Positions 16,872-25,512 are shown, numbered from the stretch's first letter. The stretch: DNA of 64,000 nt from UBA4781 sp963556045 (GCA_963556045.3 CAUVYA020000002.1:372001-436000); one strand, 5' to 3'. Notes: generated by a model from the sequence alone, not told the origin. Numbers and translations: made by a program.

Positions 16872-17669
16872 TTGGCTTTTCAATATGAAAAATGTGCAAG
16901 GGTGGGGGATCTGGTGGAATTAACCGGATCACGTCGTGGTTTTTTTATCTTTCGATTGGAAGAAGGCAAAGAACTGCAAACCCATAGAGGAGTGATCAAA
17001 CATGATGACCTGATTGGACAGGAATGGGGTAGTGAAATATTAAGCCACCTTGAAAAACCATTTTACCTTTATCCCGTCACGTTGAGCAGTATGCTGCTCA
17101 ACACCAAGCGAAATACACAGATCCTTTATCCCAAAGACATCGGTTATATTCTGATCACATTAGGAATAGGTCCGGGATCAAAAGTAATTGAAGCAGGAAC
17201 CGGATCAGGTGGATTAACCCAGGCATTAGCCTATTACGTTGGTGATAGCGGGCATGTTTACAGTTACGAAGCCAGAGAGGAAATGCAGAACCTCGCAAAG
17301 AAAAATGTAGCACTGCTCGAATTGAGTGATCATGTTGATTTTAAGTTACGAGATATTCTCGAAGGTTTTGATGAAACAAATGTAGATGCTCTGTTCTTAG
17401 ATGTTCCCACACCCCATGATTATATGCAGCAGGTTAAAACAGCGCTAAGACCAGGAGGAAGTTTCGGTTGTATCTTACCGACTGTCAATCAAGTATCAAA
17501 ATTATTAAACGCATTAAGAAGAAATGAATTCTCTTTTATTGATGTGTGTGAGATCCTACTGCGTTTCTATAAACCGGAAGAAGATCGCTTGCGTCCAACC
17601 GATAGAATGGTGGCGCATACCGGATATTTGATCTTTGCACGTTCTATCAGGAAGATCGAGAAGGAATGA
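16872..17669 (+). CDS. trmI: tRNA (adenine-N1)-methyltransferase TrmI-like
   Basis: About 265 residues. An N-terminal small domain (GDLVELTG) is followed by a Rossmann methyltransferase with VIEAGTGSGGLTQALAYYV (SAM site) and LFLDVPTPHDYM, as in the m1A58 tRNA methyltransferases. It would methylate A58 in the T loop. The start is taken as TTG at 16872, with AAGGAG (16856-16861) at about 10 bases; an upstream in-frame ATG at 16824 would run through the previous gene. The last four bases (ATGA) overlap the Nudix gene. Confidence 0.88.
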   Translation: MAFQYEKCARVGDLVELTGSRRGFFIFRLEEGKELQTHRGVIKHDDLIGQEWGSEILSHLEKPFYLYPVTLSSMLLNTKRNTQILYPKDIGYILITLGIGPGSKVIEAGTGSGGLTQALAYYVGDSGHVYSYEAREEMQNLAKKNVALLELSDHVDFKLRDILEGFDETNVDALFLDVPTPHDYMQQVKTALRPGGSFGCILPTVNQVSKLLNALRRNEFSFIDVCEILLRFYKPEEDRLRPTDRMVAHTGYLIFARSIRKIEKE

Positions 17670-18250
17670 CCGGTTTAGGAATTGCGCCTGAACTATTAAT
17701 AACGACTATTAAGAGTAGGTTCGATCAAACACTACCTCACGCCTTGCCAACAAACATACCAGCTGCAGCAGTGCTTATCTTACTTATAGAAAAGCAAAAT
17801 ATTGAAGTTGTGTTTACGCAACGCTCCGCTTTTGTACGAAACCATAAAAATGAAGTAGCATTTCCAGGGGGCGCTTACGAAAAGGCAGATACCACACTCT
17901 ACCGTACAGCATTACGAGAAACATGTGAAGAAATATCAGTGTGTTCCAGCGCAGTTCAGTTTATCGGTTCGCTTGATCCATTCACAACCCACTATAACCT
18001 GGAGATATTTCCTTATATTGCTTCAATAGATGAAAAAACCTTTTTATCAGCCCGTCCTGATGAGGAAGTTACTGCTATTTTTTCCATCCCCCTGTGCTGG
18101 TTGATGGAATATAGGAACTGGGAATTACGAAATTACAGGAGTGAGAACACAGTACGCGAAGTCATCTTCTATCAACCCTATAACGGGTATACCGTCTGGG
18201 GAATGACGGCTGGAATTCTTCAAAATTTTATTGAGATTATAAAAAAATAG
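17666..18250 (+). CDS. Nudix hydrolase, CoA pyrophosphatase (NudL)-like
   Basis: A 194-residue Nudix protein with the Nudix box in VAFPGGAYEKAD...ALRETCEEISV; the extension HKNEVAFPGGAYE matches the UPF0035 motif of coenzyme A pyrophosphatases. It would cleave CoA to 3',5'-ADP and phosphopantetheine. It is coupled to trmI by an ATGA overlap and is the last gene of the mnmA operon, followed by a terminator. Confidence 0.85.
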   Translation: MTGLGIAPELLITTIKSRFDQTLPHALPTNIPAAAVLILLIEKQNIEVVFTQRSAFVRNHKNEVAFPGGAYEKADTTLYRTALRETCEEISVCSSAVQFIGSLDPFTTHYNLEIFPYIASIDEKTFLSARPDEEVTAIFSIPLCWLMEYRNWELRNYRSENTVREVIFYQPYNGYTVWGMTAGILQNFIEIIKK

Positions 18251-18278
18251 AAGCGTATCAAAAAACGCTTCTATTTTT
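18246..18278. terminator. Bidirectional terminator between Nudix gene and rplY
   Basis: AATAGAAGCGT (18246-18256) pairs with ACGCTTCTATT (18265-18275), flanked by A-run and T-run, so it can end transcription from both sides. Confidence 0.85.
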
Positions 18279-18303
18279 ATTAATATTGTGCGATTGGAGA
18301 AAT

Positions 18304-18960
18304 CTATTCTTCGATCTCTTCTTCCTGTTTACCGTGTTCAATAACCTCAGGTTCTACTGCACCTTCTTCAACTTCCTCAACCTCTTCAGGTTCCTCAATG
18401 ACTTCTTCTTTCACGGCAGATGCTATCGCGATCAATTCTTCAGGATCAGTCAGGATCTCTACATTAGCTATTTCTGGCAGGTCCTTTACGTATATCGCCT
18501 TACCAATCTCATCCAGGATAGAAATATCAACGACAATTCCTTCGGGAAGATCCTGTGGAAGTGCTTCCACTTCGATGTCAGTGATACCGTTTACGATCAT
18601 TGCATTGAAATCTTCCACAGCAGGTGAGTCACCGACCAGTTCGATATGAACATTGGTGCGAAGTTTTTCTGTTAAAGAAACAACTTGAAAATCAAGATGA
18701 AGAATGTTGCCTTTAATAAAATCGATCTGTCGATCACGAACCAGAACGGAATGTTCTTTCCCATCAAGTTTAATGATGAGAATGGTAGACTCACTAACAC
18801 TTTTCATAGCCAGTGTAGTACTGTGTGCGTCAAGAACGATGGGGGTATCTTTAAATTCATGACCGTATATGACGGCAGGTATCTTCCCTTCGAGACGAAG
18901 GTTCTTAACTTTCTTGCCAATGATTTCCCGTTTACTTGCTTCTAATACAATTTTATCCAT
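18304..18960 (-). CDS. rplY: 50S ribosomal protein L25/general stress protein Ctc
   Basis: A 218-residue L25 of the long Ctc (TL5) type: an N-terminal 5S rRNA-binding domain (LRLEGKIPAVIYGH; LHLDFQVV) followed by a C-terminal beta domain (VEALPQDLPEGIVVDIS) and a highly acidic tail of Glu/Val repeats at the end. The start is the ATG at 18960 with GAGAGG before it; an upstream in-frame extension to 19074 has no coding character. It binds 5S rRNA in the large subunit. Confidence 0.93.
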   Translation of the reverse strand: MDKIVLEASKREIIGKKVKNLRLEGKIPAVIYGHEFKDTPIVLDAHSTTLAMKSVSESTILIIKLDGKEHSVLVRDRQIDFIKGNILHLDFQVVSLTEKLRTNVHIELVGDSPAVEDFNAMIVNGITDIEVEALPQDLPEGIVVDISILDEIGKAIYVKDLPEIANVEILTDPEELIAIASAVKEEVIEEPEEVEEVEEGAVEPEVIEHGKQEEEIEE

Positions 18961-19133
18961 TTTTATTGCGCCTCTCACTCTTATATTTAATTGAGTTACC
19001 CTCGCCTGGAAACCCAAACAACAATTGAAGATTCTATGCGAAAAAGGGGATTGAGTCAAGAAACAAAACGACAATAAAAAAGGGGGAAAAGCACCAATAT
19101 TTAAGACAAAAAGTAAATTTTAAGAAAAATGAT

Positions 19134-19162
19134 TTGAAAAAAGCGGGTTTGTGATATATGAT
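19134..19162 (+). promoter_or_regulatory. phnD promoter
   Basis: TTGAAA (19134-19139), 17-bp spacer, TATGAT (19157-19162). It is a close sigma70-type match, 34 bp before the phnD ATG. Confidence 0.7.
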
Positions 19163-19176
19163 GAGATATATCACAA
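19149..19176 (+). promoter_or_regulatory. Palindromic operator candidate over the phnD -10 box
   Basis: A perfect inverted repeat with 11-bp arms, TTGTGATATAT and ATATATCACAA, around a 6-bp spacer (GATGAG). It covers the -10 box and the likely transcription start, the classic place for a repressor. A dimeric repressor of the GntR/TetR/CRP-fold kind is plausible; no regulator gene is adjacent. Confidence 0.65.
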
Positions 19177-19196
19177 TTTCGGAAGGAGAGATTAGA

Positions 19197-20114
19197 ATGT
19201 CAAAGAAAAGGTTTTTCGCTTTAGGTGCATTGTTAATCATTGCAGCATTAGCACTAACCGCATGTAAGGCTGAAGCAGATCCCTGGGAAAATATCGGTTC
19301 AGAAGAGAATCCGATCATTTTCGTTGCAGTTCCATCAGGGGAAACCGAACGCGTACTGGCAAGTTTCACTGCAGTCGCAGATATGGTTTATGCTGATACC
19401 GGTTTGATCATCGAACCATTTGTAGCAACCAGCTATGCAGCTGCCATCGAGGCGATGTGCGCTGAAGTACCACAGGCACATATGGGCGCTTTAGCAACCT
19501 TCTCCTATGTGTTAGCTCATGAAAAAGGCTGTGCAGATGCCGCTCTGGTTTCAACCCGCTACGGAAGCGCTTCATACAATGGACAATTCCTTGTCCGCGC
19601 TGATAGTGGTATTGAAACCCTTGAAGATCTGGCTGGGAAAACATACTGTCGTGTTGATGAAACCAGCACCAGTGGCTGGATCATTCCCTCCATCATGCTC
19701 AAAGCTGCCGGCATTGATCCCGATACGGATCTGGCTGGTATCGTAGACGCAGGTTCACACGATGCTGTTGCTGCCGCTGTGTATAATGGCGATTGCGATT
19801 TTGGCACAACATTTGTAGATGCCCGCAGCACGGTAGAAGAAACCTATCCTGATATCATGGACGAGACAGTTGTAATTGCTCTGGAACCTGATATTCCCAA
19901 TGATGGTTTCCAATTCCGCCCAGATTTCCCAGAAGATATCAAGGCAACTCTGGTAACTGAATTCTTACACCTCTTTGAGACAGAAGAAGGCGCTGCAGCC
20001 ATGAACGAAGCCTACCAGTACACCGGCATGGAAGCGCATGGCGATGAATTCTATGATGCATTCCGCCAGATCCTGGATGCTGCTGGAATTGATTACGCAG
20101 ATCTTGCAAATTAA
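19197..20114 (+). CDS. phnD: Phosphate/phosphite/phosphonate ABC transporter, substrate-binding lipoprotein
   Basis: A 305-residue PhnD-type periplasmic-binding protein. The lipobox LTAC follows a short signal peptide. The mature part shows IFVAVPSGETERV near the start, the AHMGALATFSYVLAHEKG loop, and TYCRVDETSTSGWIIPSIML, whose Ser/Thr-rich helix binds the phospho group in this family. The ligand could be a phosphonate, phosphite or hypophosphite; no C-P lyase genes occur here to settle it. GGAAGGAGAG precedes the ATG at 19197; an in-frame ATG at 19158 lies inside the promoter. Confidence 0.9.
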   Translation: MSKKRFFALGALLIIAALALTACKAEADPWENIGSEENPIIFVAVPSGETERVLASFTAVADMVYADTGLIIEPFVATSYAAAIEAMCAEVPQAHMGALATFSYVLAHEKGCADAALVSTRYGSASYNGQFLVRADSGIETLEDLAGKTYCRVDETSTSGWIIPSIMLKAAGIDPDTDLAGIVDAGSHDAVAAAVYNGDCDFGTTFVDARSTVEETYPDIMDETVVIALEPDIPNDGFQFRPDFPEDIKATLVTEFLHLFETEEGAAAMNEAYQYTGMEAHGDEFYDAFRQILDAAGIDYADLAN

Positions 20115-20139
20115 TAAAGTAGAAGAAAAGTAACAACAA

Positions 20140-20175
20140 AAAAGAGAAAGGTTTTTTCTTCCTTTCTCTTTTTTT
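20140..20175 (+). terminator. Terminator-like hairpin between phnD and phnC
   Basis: AAAAGAGAAAGG (20140-20151) pairs with CCTTTCTCTTTT (20161-20172), followed by a T-run. As it sits inside the operon it may stop most transcripts after phnD, giving more binding protein than transporter, or protect the phnD 3' end. Confidence 0.75.
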
Positions 20176-20233
20176 AATTATATTAAGGATATAATTTTCT
20201 AAGGTATTCTATTAAAAAGCGGAGATAAATTCT

Positions 20234-21019
20234 ATGCTAGAGATCAAGAACCTTACAAAGATTTATGACGATGGGACTGAGGCATTAAAAGATGTCAGTT
20301 TTTCAGTTCAAGATGGAGAATTTCTAATCGTGATCGGACTCAGCGGTTCAGGAAAATCTACCTTGCTGCGCTGTATCAACCGACTGATAGAACCTACCGA
20401 GGGCAGGGTCATCTGGAATGGGAAAGATATCACCCATATAAAAGGCGAAGACTTACGTTGTTACAGACGTGAGATCGGAATGGTTTTTCAGCATTTTAAT
20501 CTAGTCAGACGTTCAACTGTCATGAAAAATGTAATGTCCGGTAGATTAGGATACGCTAAAACACTCCCAAGTCTTTTTGGAAATTTTTCTGAGAAAGATC
20601 GTGAAAAAGCAAGAAAGATCATAGATCGTTTGGATATTGAAGACCAAACCTACAAACGTGCTGACGAATTAAGTGGTGGACAGCAGCAGAGAGTCGGTAT
20701 TGCACGTGCTCTCATGCAAGATCCGAAAATGATATTGGCGGATGAACCTGTCGCCAGCCTGGATCCTGTTCTGGCTCATTCCATTTTACAAAACTTAGAA
20801 CGATTGAACAAAGAAGATAAAATGACAGTTATTTGTAGCTTGCATTATCTTGATCTTGTTCAGCGATACGGTACACGCGTGATCGGTCTTAAAGAAGGGG
20901 AAATCGTGTATGAAGGAACGAAAGAAGATATCAAGGCAATGACAGATGAAGAGTTTAAAGAAATCTATGGGCAAGAAGCCGAAAGAGTTGGCGGCAGCCT
21001 GGAAGGAAACATCAAGTAA
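20234..21019 (+). CDS. phnC: Phosphonate-type ABC transporter ATP-binding protein
   Basis: A 261-residue ABC ATPase of the PhnC group. Walker A GLSGSGKST (35-43), the Q-loop VFQHFNLV, signature LSGGQ (146-150), and Walker B MILADEP (166-172) are all intact, as is the switch His in CSLHYLD. It powers the PhnE permease. GGAG lies about 10 bases before the ATG. A TATAAT at 20190-20195, after the hairpin, could give it its own start, but no matching -35 is seen. Confidence 0.93.
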   Translation: MLEIKNLTKIYDDGTEALKDVSFSVQDGEFLIVIGLSGSGKSTLLRCINRLIEPTEGRVIWNGKDITHIKGEDLRCYRREIGMVFQHFNLVRRSTVMKNVMSGRLGYAKTLPSLFGNFSEKDREKARKIIDRLDIEDQTYKRADELSGGQQQRVGIARALMQDPKMILADEPVASLDPVLAHSILQNLERLNKEDKMTVICSLHYLDLVQRYGTRVIGLKEGEIVYEGTKEDIKAMTDEEFKEIYGQEAERVGGSLEGNIK

Positions 21020-21033
21020 TAATTGAGGTAAAT

Positions 21034-22557
21034 ATGACACAAAAAACCCAAAAGACGAAAGAACCCCAAAAGAGAAGTCTTGTACCTCCAATCCTCGCTT
21101 CGATATTTTCAGCCATTATCCCAGGTCTTGGACAAATTCTAGCCCGAGCATATCAAAGAGGGATCATTTTACTCGCTACTTTTTTAACAATGGGAGGTTT
21201 ATTGGGGTGGCGTGTTTATACTGAAGGAAGACGTTATAAAGAGATAATGGAAATTATCTCGAAAGCATTTCAATTATCTCCCATACTTAAAACGATCGCT
21301 ATTTTGATGGTTTTGCTATACCTGTGGATCATAGTGGATGCTTTCTTCTGTGCCAGAAAAAGCAATAAGGGCAGCCGTTCATATGGCTCCGGTCTATTAT
21401 TTTATGTTCTGGCTGTTTTCTTTTTACTTGGTTGGCAGATCGGCGATATTAATATCGGAGAATTGGTCTCGCAAGCTGACGAAGCAGTTCCTACCATAGG
21501 AAGATTATTATGGCCATGGGAAAAGGCAATCGAACGTCCTGAAGATATCCTCACCATTGCCACAGAAGTCCAAACACCCTGTACCGATGAAGAATTCCCT
21601 GCTGCCGAGGTACTTGAAGATGAACCATATCTGCTTGTGACGCCAACATGTGGTGAACCAACTGCGGTAGATGGAACACCCGGTACCGAATATCATCTGA
21701 TCGGTGGTAATTTCAATACAGATCAGGAAGTAGAGATCTGGTGGAAAGATGGAAATGGCAATGAATTCAGACAAAGGCAGGGGGGAGAATATATCAAAGT
21801 AACGCCTGATAGTGAAGGAGGTTTTGACATCTCCATTATCATGCCATATCGTCTCATTGCTTCATCTTCTGTTAAAGGACCGACATTGTGGGAAGTTCAA
21901 GCCAGACAGCTTTTAAGCGTCGGTGAGGCTCAATTAAGTGAAGAGTTCACTTTAGCTGTAGAGAAAATGATCGAAACGATCATTATTGGTATGATGGCTA
22001 CCTTGTTTGGTGTTGTTCTGGCAATTCCACTTTGCTTTTTAGCAGCCCGGAATTTAATGTCTCAAAACCTCTTTACGAAGATCATTTACTACATCGTAAG
22101 AACGATCTTGAACGTGATCCGTTCTATTGAACCGCTTATTTGGGCGATCATTGCCACCATTGTGGTAGGGTTGGGACCATTTGCCGGCATCATCGCTCTG
22201 ACGGTTCACTCTATCGCAGCGCTAGCAAAACTTTATTCTGAAGCCATTGAAAGCATTGATTCCGGACCCATTGAAGCTATCCAGGCTACCGGAGCAAACT
22301 GGATGCAGACCATTATGTATGCGGTCGTTCCCCAGATCGTTCCACCGTTCGTTAGCTTCACGATCTATCGATGGGATATCAATATCCGTATGTCAACGGT
22401 AATCGGTTTTGTAGGCGGCGGCGGTATCGGTTTCCTCTTGCAGCAATGGATTCGTCTGTTGGATTATCGCGCAGCAGGTCTTGCGGTATGGTTCATTGCT
22501 CTCACAGTAATGGTTCTGGATTATGTAAGCGCGGAAATTCGAGAGCGCTACAAATAG
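21034..22557 (+). CDS. phnE: Phosphonate-type ABC permease with large N-terminal extension
   Basis: A 507-residue protein, about twice the usual PhnE length. The C-terminal part (about 315-507) is the normal permease core, with LFGVVLAIPLCFLAARNL and the cytoplasmic coupling loop DSGPIEAIQATGANWMQ. The N-terminal part begins with a membrane-hairpin segment (PPILASIFSAIIPGLGQIL), further helices to about residue 145, then an extracytoplasmic stretch of about 160 residues with two close Cys and a beta-sandwich-like part (YHLIGGNFNTDQEVEIWW). It starts 14 bp after phnC. The extra domain might contact the PhnD lipoprotein or the wall. Confidence 0.88.
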   Translation: MTQKTQKTKEPQKRSLVPPILASIFSAIIPGLGQILARAYQRGIILLATFLTMGGLLGWRVYTEGRRYKEIMEIISKAFQLSPILKTIAILMVLLYLWIIVDAFFCARKSNKGSRSYGSGLLFYVLAVFFLLGWQIGDINIGELVSQADEAVPTIGRLLWPWEKAIERPEDILTIATEVQTPCTDEEFPAAEVLEDEPYLLVTPTCGEPTAVDGTPGTEYHLIGGNFNTDQEVEIWWKDGNGNEFRQRQGGEYIKVTPDSEGGFDISIIMPYRLIASSSVKGPTLWEVQARQLLSVGEAQLSEEFTLAVEKMIETIIIGMMATLFGVVLAIPLCFLAARNLMSQNLFTKIIYYIVRTILNVIRSIEPLIWAIIATIVVGLGPFAGIIALTVHSIAALAKLYSEAIESIDSGPIEAIQATGANWMQTIMYAVVPQIVPPFVSFTIYRWDINIRMSTVIGFVGGGGIGFLLQQWIRLLDYRAAGLAVWFIALTVMVLDYVSAEIRERYK

Positions 22558-22574
22558 GGAATAGTTGTCAGATG

Positions 22575-22620
22575 ATGAATAAATTTCTAGGCTTTCTCAG
22601 CTAGAAATTTATTCATTTTG
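22575..22620 (+). terminator. Long AT-rich hairpin after phnE
   Basis: A perfect 16-bp stem, ATGAATAAATTTCTAG (22575-22590) with CTAGAAATTTATTCAT (22601-22616), 10-base loop, then TTTT at 22616-22619. It closes the phn operon. The next gene's TTG would overlap its tail. Confidence 0.7.
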
Positions 22621-22659
22621 AGCAAGCAAACTCAGTTAGGTACTATAATTACAAATCAA

Positions 22660-23634
22660 ATGAGTGCCGATGTAAAGAACAATAAGGATGGTTCCCCCAA
22701 AAAACTTGAATATTCAAAGTTCATGGTGAAGTTGCGCATAGCTTATATCAAGTTAAATAAACGTTCCAACGGAACGATTCGTATCATTCGTATTGTGCTG
22801 GATAGGTTGGGGAAGACCCAGGCTGCCCAGGCTGCTGCAGCGATGTCGTTCTACGCCTTCTTTTCTATATTTCCTTTGCTGTTGCTGCTTATCGGCATTG
22901 GTAGTTTTTGGCTGGATAATTTATCAGCCTATTATAAGGTTATCGAAATTGCCACACAAATTCTTCCTACGGCGGCTGGACTTATTGAAGCAAATCTACA
23001 ACAAGTTATTGAATTACGGGGTGCGTCCGGATCAATTGGTATCATCGGTTTCATCTGGTCAAGTTCATCTTTTTTCTCAATTCTTACAAGAAATGTAAAT
23101 ATCGCTCAGAATGCTCCCAGGCGCAATTTTCTAGAGGATAGAGCTCTAGCCATCGGAATTGTGCTACTTCTGGCATTGATGTTCGGTCTTTCTTTGATAT
23201 CCAACACACTGGTAACAGTACTGCCCAAGTTTGATATACGGCTATGGGATGGAACGCTTCTGCAAGATACCATCCTTTGGAAATATTTCCTTAAGATCAT
23301 TCCGGTTATTGTTTCATGGGTATTATTCCTGATCTTATATCGCTTTACCCCAAAGAAAAAAGTTGGGATGAAAAGCGTGATGATCGCAGCCACCTTTACG
23401 GCAATTGGCTGGCAGGTAGCAACAAAAATATTTTCATGGATGATAAATTTTGGATATATTCAGTATGAATTGATCTATGGTTCTCTTGGAACAGTCGTTG
23501 CGCTGATGTTCTGGATTTATCTTATCAGTTTTATCACGCTAATCGGTGCTCATTTGAATGCTGTGCTGGAAGAAAGAGAAATTAAAAAATCAGTATTTCA
23601 AAACGGCAAAAGTCAGAAAGAAACCCTTTCGTAA
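22660..23634 (+). CDS. YihY/BrkB-family membrane protein
   Basis: About 324 residues with six membrane helices. The family core begins at IRIVLDRLGKTQAAQAAAAMSFYAFFSIFPLL and includes the FIWSSSSFFSIL and ARNVN-like segments and the end MFWIYLISFITLIGAHLNAVLEE. Members were once called RNase BN by mistake; their role is not settled. The start is uncertain: TTG 22618 lies in the terminator tail, ATG 22660 follows a TATAAT (22644-22649), and ATG 22723 is also possible. It overlaps the convergent P-loop gene by 22 bp. Confidence 0.8.
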   Translation: MSADVKNNKDGSPKKLEYSKFMVKLRIAYIKLNKRSNGTIRIIRIVLDRLGKTQAAQAAAAMSFYAFFSIFPLLLLLIGIGSFWLDNLSAYYKVIEIATQILPTAAGLIEANLQQVIELRGASGSIGIIGFIWSSSSFFSILTRNVNIAQNAPRRNFLEDRALAIGIVLLLALMFGLSLISNTLVTVLPKFDIRLWDGTLLQDTILWKYFLKIIPVIVSWVLFLILYRFTPKKKVGMKSVMIAATFTAIGWQVATKIFSWMINFGYIQYELIYGSLGTVVALMFWIYLISFITLIGAHLNAVLEEREIKKSVFQNGKSQKETLS

Positions 23635-24338
23635 AGATCCCACAGACTGTCCATGCGCCGCTTCAATCTTTCTACAAAAACATCGTCAATAGTACTGGTA
23701 AGATCATCTTCATTTTCAAAAATGATGTATGGTACATCATTCCCCGCGATAGATAGATATTCCTTTGAATTTTCCGTTATCTCAAACCAATCTGTTTCCG
23801 CGTACATACGTTCCAGTTTTTTATCAGGAATACCATGTTCAAGTATGCTATCCGGCTTATCCGGATTAAATCGCCTGCGGTTCTTCCTAAGCGATTCTTC
23901 CCATGATACATCTACGTACATAATCGCTGATCTCTCGACCAACCACGGATCCATGTATTTGAAAGCAGAAGTATAACCACCATGTTCTTTCCCTCTTGAA
24001 AATTCTATGATCACGGTAGCATCTTCAAGATTCGTATCACGCTGTAATTTTTTGTATTCCAGTCCCAATCGTTTGATCAGTAGATCCCATAAATATGGAT
24101 ACTTGAAGTATCCTTCCGCATCGGTATGGAGACGTGGTTTTCCCATCTCAACCAACAGATCATCATCTTCAAACCAGGACCACAGCATGGGAAAATCATC
24201 GAGAGGGATCATTTTACCCACATGAAAACGTTCCATTCGTTCTGAAAGAGGTACGTTTTCAAGGTAATGAATGATCTCACTTTTTCCCGCTGCGGGACGC
24301 GCTAAAAAGAAAAGGGTTCGAAAAATGGAATTCGTCAT
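23613..24338 (-). CDS. Hypothetical P-loop (adenylate kinase-like) protein
   Basis: A 241-residue protein with a Walker-A-like loop near the start, FFLARPAAGKSEI (about 11-23). The first Gly of GxxxxGKS is replaced by Ala, while GKS is intact. A basic stretch EESLRKNRRRFNPDKPD (in the lid/Arg-finger area of nucleoside kinases) and DATVIIEFSRG (Walker-B-like) fit a small-molecule kinase fold. It is not a standard adenylate kinase. It stands alone, convergent with the YihY gene. Substrate unknown. Confidence 0.5.
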   Translation of the reverse strand: MTNSIFRTLFFLARPAAGKSEIIHYLENVPLSERMERFHVGKMIPLDDFPMLWSWFEDDDLLVEMGKPRLHTDAEGYFKYPYLWDLLIKRLGLEYKKLQRDTNLEDATVIIEFSRGKEHGGYTSAFKYMDPWLVERSAIMYVDVSWEESLRKNRRRFNPDKPDSILEHGIPDKKLERMYAETDWFEITENSKEYLSIAGNDVPYIIFENEDDLTSTIDDVFVERLKRRMDSLWDLYERVSF

Positions 24339-24385
24339 AGTTAATTACTCCCGAAATGATTTATAAGGTGAACATGAATTGTATA

Positions 24386-25369
24386 CTATTCCTCTTCAAA
24401 TACCTGCCAGTATCCACTATCAAGAGCATCATCTGCAAGATGGGCATAGCGTTGTGTTACAGCGATATTTTGATGGCGTGCCAGGCTTTGCGCAAGTTTG
24501 AGGTTCCCGGTGGTTATTAGAACACGCGTGACGAAATAATGCCTGAATGAATGAGGGGTAATGGTACCAACAGCTTGCGGTCCAAGAGCTTCTGCCACAC
24601 GTTCTGCCACAATATTTCTTCCTGTAGTGGGCGTTATCGGTTTCACTTTTTTCCCCGCGCCTTTGTCGTGACGTGCGAAAACGGGCAGGGAGGTGAGGGG
24701 TCTTCCACAGGAGCCATCCAGTGAAGATCTTTCCTGAAGATAAGCTTTCATTGCACGCAGGGACTTTCTGGAGAAACGAATAATGGCTTGTTTATCTCCT
24801 TTCCCAATGATAAGGGCTTTACCTTCATTCCAGTCAATATCTCCACGACGCAGCTGGCAGGCTTCATGTACACGTAGTCCGGTATCGGCGAGGGTGATCA
24901 GGAAAGCCCTGTCTCTTAATTCGCGTAGCTTATCATTTTGATCAGATACTATATTCATTGATTTTTTCTCATAGTATTCCAATAATTCTTTAATGGCGTC
25001 AGCAGGAAATTGAGGAATTCTCTGACCGGATCTCCTGGAACGTTGTTTAATTAATAATTTAACTTTGGGAAGGTTGATATCGAGTGCTTCTTCTGCGGCG
25101 AGAAAATCGTAGAAACCTTTAGCTGCGGTAAGGTAAAGCTGTTCTGTTGTGGGCGCGTATTTCTTCAAATAGGTCGCATACCATGCAATGGCATCTTCAC
25201 TCAATGTTTCAAGAGTTGCTTTTGAGCTTTGTATGTTGTTCTTTTCCAGACAATCCTGGAAATTATTCAGCGCATTTTTATAAGCTGTGTAGGTGTGCTG
25301 CGATCGTGCGAGACGTACGGTATCCAGATAAGCCGTAATAGCTTCTGCTATTGTTTTGAATTTGTTCAT
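24386..25369 (-). CDS. Tyrosine recombinase (XerC/D-like integrase)
   Basis: A 327-residue tyrosine recombinase. The SAM-like N-terminal core-binding domain covers about 1-110. Catalytic residues are visible: Arg in DTGLRVHEACQLR, Lys in GKGDKQAI, HSFRH (H-x-x-R), His in LARHQNIAVTQRY and the nucleophile Tyr in that last motif. It is complete, so it should be active. Size and motif style fit a chromosomal Xer/integron-like enzyme more than a phage integrase. No att sites or cargo were recognised beside it; an IS256 element sits 230 bp upstream. Confidence 0.88.
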   Translation of the reverse strand: MNKFKTIAEAITAYLDTVRLARSQHTYTAYKNALNNFQDCLEKNNIQSSKATLETLSEDAIAWYATYLKKYAPTTEQLYLTAAKGFYDFLAAEEALDINLPKVKLLIKQRSRRSGQRIPQFPADAIKELLEYYEKKSMNIVSDQNDKLRELRDRAFLITLADTGLRVHEACQLRRGDIDWNEGKALIIGKGDKQAIIRFSRKSLRAMKAYLQERSSLDGSCGRPLTSLPVFARHDKGAGKKVKPITPTTGRNIVAERVAEALGPQAVGTITPHSFRHYFVTRVLITTGNLKLAQSLARHQNIAVTQRYAHLADDALDSGYWQVFEEE

Positions 25370-25431
25370 CTTTTACCTCTCCTTACACTTTACCTATGTT
25401 TGTTATAATAGTACTTATCGCAAGCAATAAT

Positions 25432-25460
25432 ATTTTAGCATGAATTTCTCTCCCCCACAA
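25432..25460 (-). promoter_or_regulatory. Promoter of the tyrosine recombinase
   Basis: On the minus strand TTGTGG (25460-25455), 17-bp spacer, TAAAAT (25437-25432) with a TGC extension before it. It gives a leader of about 55 bases. Confidence 0.55.
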
Positions 25461-25476
25461 GGGTACTCTGCAGGAA

Positions 25477-25512
25477 CTACGATAGAAATTTATTGTTCCT
25501 ACGATACAATTT
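25477..25512 (-). repeat. Two direct repeats 22 bp apart upstream of the recombinase promoter
   Basis: CTACGATAGAAATT (25477-25490) and CTACGATACAATTT (25499-25512) agree at 12 of 14 positions and lie 22 bp apart, two turns of the helix. They are just upstream of the -35 box on the recombinase side, as a regulator-binding pair could be. Confidence 0.4.

Noticed and set aside
18961..19074. N-terminal extension of L25 upstream of 18960
   Set aside because: The family start and a ribosome binding site fit ATG 18960; the extra residues do not look like any L25 N-terminus.
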